Made by a program: the position numbers and the translations under genes. Under the pieces are notes generated by a model. That model did no database searches and was not told where the DNA came from. It saw only the letters and a program-made list of their open reading frames with translations. This document shows, in pieces, positions 60,288-64,000 of a stretch of 64,000 nt of DNA (position 1 is the first letter of the stretch; each line of letters begins with the position of its first letter). Source of the stretch: Planctomycetales bacterium (lineage in GTDB: Bacteria > Planctomycetota > Planctomycetia > Pirellulales > Thermoguttaceae); the NCBI GenBank assembly GCA_007119795.1, contig SKOZ01000048.1, positions 1-64,000 on the forward strand, written 5' to 3'.

Positions 60288-62450
60288 ATGGACAGCATTC
60301 TGGAAAGCATCCCCGATCTCCTGGACGTGGTCGACGAGGCGGTCCCAGGGACTCGAGCGCTGGCCCGCCCCGGCCGGCCGGCCTGGATGCTCCTTGCCGA
60401 CGCCCAGGGCCGCCTGTTGAGCCTCGAGGAATTCCACCTCGCGGTGGATCGCGAGGCAGCGACCCGCCTGGCCGCCGACCTGCCCGCCCGGCTGAAGGGG
60501 ACGAGCACGTGGAGAGCGCCGGCACCGAAAGCATTGGGGAGCGGCCGGATTGTGGCGGCGCGGCTCAAGGGGTTGGCGGACGAGCGCCTTCTCGCCTGTG
60601 GCTTCACCGACCCCATCCCCGAGGGGCACGGTCGCGACGTCCTGCTCGCCGCCGTGGCAGAAGGGATCGTCAAGCGGGGGCGCGACGAAGCCACGCTGCG
60701 GACACGCATCGACCACCTCCTCGCCGAGCACGAGACGCTTCGCGCCAGCCACTCCCTGGCCATCGCCGCGGTCATCGAGGAGCGCGAGGGGCGGATCCGC
60801 GCCGAGCAGGAGCACGCCAGCCAGCTCCGCGCCCTGATGATGGCCGCCGCCGACGGCATCGTCACCGTGGACGAGACGGGGCGGATCGAATCCTTCAACG
60901 CCACCGCCGCCGAGATATTCGGTTACGGTCCCTCCGAGATGATCGGCCGCAGCATCTCGATCCTCATGCCCGTCCCCTACCATCTCTGGTGGCACGACGG
61001 AGGCGGCACGGGAATCGCTGACGGCGATGCGCGGAGAACGACGCTGCGGCGCGAGGTGCCGGGGTGCCGAAAGGACGGCTCCATGTTCCCCATGGACGTC
61101 TCGGTGAGCGAGGTCTCCCTCGGCTCCCGCCGCCTCTTCATCGGCATCTTCCGCGACATCACCGAGCGGAAGCAGGCCGAGGAGGAGCTGCGGCGGCTTC
61201 ACATGCAGAACGAGATGATTCTCAATTCGGCGGGCGAGGGGATCATGGGGGTCGACCGGCAAGGCACCATGATCTTCGTGAACCCCGCCGCCGCCCGCAT
61301 GCTCGGCTGGGACGTGGCCGCCCTGGTGGGCCGGTCCATGCACGAGACCGTCCACCAGACCCTTTGCGACGGCTCGGCGAGCCCGCCCGGCGAGTGCCCG
61401 GTCTGCCGCACCCTCGAAGGCGACGGCCGCTCGACCAGCGGCGACGAAGTATTCTGGCGCCAGGACGGCACCAGCTTCCCCGTGGAATACACGGGGAAGC
61501 CCATTCACGAGGGAGGGCAGCTCGTCGGCGCGGTGATCACCTTCCGCGACATCACCGAGAAACGGACGCTCGAGACCCAGCTCCGCCAGGCCCAGAAGCT
61601 GGAGTCGATCGGCCAGCTTGCCGCGGGGATCGCGCACGAGATCAACACGCCCACGCAGTACATCGGCGACAACGTCCGCTTCCTGGACGACGCCTTCCGC
61701 GACCTGATCCACGTCCTCTCGGCGTGCCGGGCGCTCCGCGAGGGGGAAGCCCGCGGGCCCGAGGGGCCGGCGCCGGCGTGCCGTTCTCCGGAAGGGCTTG
61801 CCCGAGTCTTCGCCGCCATGGACGAGGCCGACCTGGAGTACCTCGTCGAGGAGATTCCCGCGGCCATCGCCCAGTCGCTCGACGGCGTGCGGCGCGTTTC
61901 CAAGATCGTCCTCAGCATGAAGGAGTTCTCCCACCCGGGCGGTCACGAGATGCAGGCCGTAGACCTCAACAAGGCCCTGGAGAGCACGCTCACCGTCTCC
62001 CGGAACGAATGGAAATACGTTGCCGAGGTGGCCACCGACCTCGCCCCCGATCTCCCCCTGGTGACTTGCATCCCCGGCGACTGCAACCAGGTGTTCCTGA
62101 ACCTGATCGTCAACGCCGCCCACGCCATTGCCGAAAAGAGCCAGCGGGGCGAGGGGGAGATGGGGAGAATCACCGTCGCCACGCGCCGCGAGAACGATGG
62201 GGTGATCGTCTCGGTGGCCGACACGGGAGCGGGGATCCCCTGGGCGGTCCGCTCGCGCATCTTCGATCCCTTCTTCACCACCAAGTCCGTGGGCCGGGGT
62301 ACGGGGCAGGGGCTGGCCATCGCCCACACGATCATCACCGAGCGTCACGGGGGGGCCATCGGCTTCGAGAGCGAGCTCGGCCGCGGTACGACCTTCACGG
62401 TGCGGCTCCCCATCCATCCGAACCCTGCGCCCCGCGCCACCCGGGAGTAG
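60288..62450 (+). CDS. PAS-PAS sensor histidine kinase
   Basis: A 720-residue soluble kinase without transmembrane helices. A leading region of about 170 residues with a coiled coil is followed by two PAS domains: residues about 180-290 (ADGIVTVDETGRIESFNATA, ending FRDITERKQAEEEL) and about 310-425 (GEGIMGVDRQGTMIFVNPAA, with CPVCRTL). The dimerisation helix has the phospho-acceptor His in LAAGIAHEINTPTQYIGDN (near residue 447). The HATPase has the N box LNLIVNAAHAI, G1 VADTGAGIP, F/G2 FTTKSVGRGTGQGLAI. The Cys pair in PAS2 could bind a metal or disulfide. It starts 8 bases after the HDOD gene. Confidence 0.94.
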   Translation: MDSILESIPDLLDVVDEAVPGTRALARPGRPAWMLLADAQGRLLSLEEFHLAVDREAATRLAADLPARLKGTSTWRAPAPKALGSGRIVAARLKGLADERLLACGFTDPIPEGHGRDVLLAAVAEGIVKRGRDEATLRTRIDHLLAEHETLRASHSLAIAAVIEEREGRIRAEQEHASQLRALMMAAADGIVTVDETGRIESFNATAAEIFGYGPSEMIGRSISILMPVPYHLWWHDGGGTGIADGDARRTTLRREVPGCRKDGSMFPMDVSVSEVSLGSRRLFIGIFRDITERKQAEEELRRLHMQNEMILNSAGEGIMGVDRQGTMIFVNPAAARMLGWDVAALVGRSMHETVHQTLCDGSASPPGECPVCRTLEGDGRSTSGDEVFWRQDGTSFPVEYTGKPIHEGGQLVGAVITFRDITEKRTLETQLRQAQKLESIGQLAAGIAHEINTPTQYIGDNVRFLDDAFRDLIHVLSACRALREGEARGPEGPAPACRSPEGLARVFAAMDEADLEYLVEEIPAAIAQSLDGVRRVSKIVLSMKEFSHPGGHEMQAVDLNKALESTLTVSRNEWKYVAEVATDLAPDLPLVTCIPGDCNQVFLNLIVNAAHAIAEKSQRGEGEMGRITVATRRENDGVIVSVADTGAGIPWAVRSRIFDPFFTTKSVGRGTGQGLAIAHTIITERHGGAIGFESELGRGTTFTVRLPIHPNPAPRATRE

Positions 62451-62456
62451 ACCCGC

Positions 62457-63593
62457 ATGAAGAAACACGTTCTCTTCGTCGACGACGAGCCGGCCGTCCT
62501 CCAGGCCCTCCAGCGCGTGATGCGCAGCCACCGGCACGAGTGGGAGATGGAGTTCTTCGTCGATCCCGCCGCCGCCTGGGAACGGGTCCGCCGGCAGGTC
62601 CCCGACGCCCTGGTCACCGACGTGAGGATGCCGGGCATGACGGGCCTGGAGCTGCTCGAGGCGATCCGCAGCTACGAGCCGACCTGCACTCTCCCCGTGG
62701 TGATGCTCACCGGGCTGGGCGACCGCGACCTCAAGCGCCGGGCCCTCGAACTCGGCGCCGCCGACCTGATCCGCAAGCCCGCCGACGTGCAGCAGCTCGT
62801 CGCCCGGCTGCACAACATGCTCCGCTTCAAGTCGCAGCAGGACGAGCTGCGGGCCTACAACGATCTGCTCCGCAGGAGGATCCACGAGCAGTCGTCGGCG
62901 CTGGCCCACGGGCGGCTCAACCTCGTCTGCCGCCTGGCCAAGGTGGCCGAACACCGCGATGAAGAGACCGGCAACCACGTCGTGCGTGTCGGCTGCTACA
63001 GCCGCGCCCTGGCCCGCGAGCTGGGCATGGACACCGAGTACCAGCAGACGATCCTGGTGGCGGCGCCGCTGCACGACATCGGCAAGATCGGCATTCCCGA
63101 CAGCATCCTCCTCAAACGCGGGCCCCTCAGTCCCGGGGAGTGGGCGGTGATGCAGCGGCACTGCGTGATCGGCGAACGGCTCCTCCGCGAGCGCCCCAAG
63201 GCGATTGCCCCCCTCTTGGAGTGTTTCTTCGCCGGCGACGAAGACCTCGGCGGTGACCCGACGATCGAGATGTCGGCCACCGTCGCCTTGACGCACCACG
63301 AGAAGTGGGACGGCTCCGGCTATCCGCTGGGCGTCGCCGGCGCGGATATCCCCTTCGAGTCGAGGATCGTCGCCGTCTGCGACGTCTTCGACGCCCTCCG
63401 GTCCGACCGCCCCTACAAGCGCGCCGTAGGCGAGGAGGAGGCGCTGGCGATCATCGCCGAGGGTTCCGGATCGCACTTCGACCCCGAGATGGTGTCGGCC
63501 TTCATGGCCGTGCTCCCCGAGATCCGCCGCATCGCCGCCCGCTTCCACGACGCGGCACCGGCTCTGGTCGAGACGGGAGGTGACGTCCCGTGA
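62457..63593 (+). CDS. Response regulator with HD-GYP output domain
   Basis: 378 residues. The receiver has phospho-acceptor Asp in TDVRMPGMTG (near residue 55), with DDE at the start and KPAD at the end of the domain. It is followed by an HD-GYP domain: EHRDEETGNHVVRV, LHDIGKIGIPD (HD near residue 206), HHEKWDGSGYPLG (the GYP near 280) and a closing DVFDALRSDRPYKRA. HD-GYP enzymes hydrolyse cyclic di-GMP, so the operon probably lowers c-di-GMP on a signal to the adjacent kinase. It starts 6 bases after the kinase stop, and its TGA overlaps the GTG of the next gene. Confidence 0.95.
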   Translation: MKKHVLFVDDEPAVLQALQRVMRSHRHEWEMEFFVDPAAAWERVRRQVPDALVTDVRMPGMTGLELLEAIRSYEPTCTLPVVMLTGLGDRDLKRRALELGAADLIRKPADVQQLVARLHNMLRFKSQQDELRAYNDLLRRRIHEQSSALAHGRLNLVCRLAKVAEHRDEETGNHVVRVGCYSRALARELGMDTEYQQTILVAAPLHDIGKIGIPDSILLKRGPLSPGEWAVMQRHCVIGERLLRERPKAIAPLLECFFAGDEDLGGDPTIEMSATVALTHHEKWDGSGYPLGVAGADIPFESRIVAVCDVFDALRSDRPYKRAVGEEEALAIIAEGSGSHFDPEMVSAFMAVLPEIRRIAARFHDAAPALVETGGDVP

Positions 63594-64000
63594 ACCGCAT
63601 CCTCTTCGTCGACGACGAGCCGAAGATCCTCGACGGCCTGCGGCGGATGCTCCGCGTGCTCCGCCGGGAGTGGCAGATGGAGTTTGCCCTGAGCGGGCCG
63701 GAGGCGCTGGAGCGCCTCGCCGCGGCCCCCTTCGACGTGGTCGTCACCGACATGCGGATGCCGGGGATGGACGGGGCGGAGCTGCTCGGAGAGGTGATGC
63801 GCCGCCATCCGGCGATGGTGCGGATCGTCCTTTCCGGGCAGTGCGACCACGCCACCGTGCTCAAGACCGTGGGGCCCGCGCACCAGTTCCTCACCAAGCC
63901 CTGCGACTCGGAGAGCCTGAAGGCCGCCGTGGCCCAGGCCTGCCGCCTCCGCGACCAGCTCGCCGACGACCGGCACAAGCGGCTCGTTTCGCGGATTGCG
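63590..64000 (+). CDS. Response regulator, 5' part (runs off window)
   Basis: A receiver domain starting at GTG 63590 (GTGA overlap with the HD-GYP regulator) and open to the window end, 137 residues so far. It begins NRILFVDDEPKILDGLRRML, has phospho-acceptor Asp in VVVTDMRMPGMDGAELLG and the Lys in FLTKPCDSESL, and ends KRLVSRIA where an output domain should start. In this type of cluster the output is often HDOD, but it cannot be read here. It closes the operon as visible. Confidence 0.92.
   Translation, partial: MNRILFVDDEPKILDGLRRMLRVLRREWQMEFALSGPEALERLAAAPFDVVVTDMRMPGMDGAELLGEVMRRHPAMVRIVLSGQCDHATVLKTVGPAHQFLTKPCDSESLKAAVAQACRLRDQLADDRHKRLVSRIA

Noticed and set aside
60255..63548. 1097-codon leftward frame opposite the histidine kinase and HD-GYP genes
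   Set aside because: Antisense shadow of two genes with complete kinase and HD-GYP motifs.

Overview
The window is GC-rich, densely coded DNA that looks planctomycetal, probably from the Pirellulales/Thermogutta side; the rank is inferred. The evidence is a large flagellin of the planctomycete kind, a zinc-ribbon/DUF1559 protein, a DUF1207 outer-membrane protein, a DUF4912 protein, many Ser/Thr-kinase and ECF-sigma modules, Tat-exported Gfo/Idh oxidoreductases, and outer-membrane and diaminopimelate genes. No rRNA, tRNA, CRISPR array, prophage or intact insertion sequence was seen.

Layout. 1-5.4 kb: the 3' end of a flagellin gene, a bidirectional terminator, a secreted HEAT-repeat protein, a YqgE/AlgH protein with a translationally coupled small gene, and a GAF/AAA+/Fis enhancer-binding regulator. 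5.5-14.4 kb: an ABC-F ATPase, then a rightward run of coiled-coil protein, FHA protein, membrane Ser/Thr kinase, large membrane protein, ECF sigma factor and its coupled anti-sigma-like partner. 14.5-17 kb: a short hybrid-cluster protein (Hcp) divergent from a Crp/Fnr regulator, with a near-perfect FNR/DNR-type box between them, which makes a self-contained nitrosative or anaerobic stress module. 17-22.4 kb: a non-coding region with tandem terminator hairpins, a secreted GH32 fructanase, BioF and a Tat Gfo/Idh oxidoreductase. 22.8-33.2 kb: a 2488-residue polytopic membrane protein with an N-terminal zinc ribbon and a coupled 133-residue membrane protein, then a HEAT-repeat lipoprotein. 33.3-37.6 kb: a leftward cluster of metallophosphoesterase, degenerate alpha/beta hydrolase, DapF and a DUF374 acyltransferase. 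38-45 kb: the zinc-ribbon/DUF1559/STN-like protein and a KaiC-like/PEP-synthase-N fusion in tandem, and a FetA-like ABC ATPase. 45-54 kb: a secreted GH2 enzyme, a 27-residue Cys/Lys microprotein, a DUF1207 protein, an M14 peptidase, a lone receiver, two YbjQ-type proteins, a UVR-motif protein and DUF4912.

54.4-56.1 kb is a gene graveyard: an AtpI/AtpZ gene with a good promoter, followed by only the last ~50 residues of an ATP synthase gamma subunit and a frameshifted, truncated DUF4132 gene. This is best read as the scar of a deleted second ATP synthase operon. 56.1-64 kb: a YfhO-family membrane protein, then an HDOD protein, PAS histidine kinase, HD-GYP response regulator and a further response regulator that runs off the window. 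These four are tightly spaced and form one signalling operon.

Most polycistronic units use ATGA or GTGA overlaps (3123, 13952, 23195, 63590). Several starts were moved from the longest reading frame to codons with better Shine-Dalgarno or domain support; the reasons are given entry by entry.
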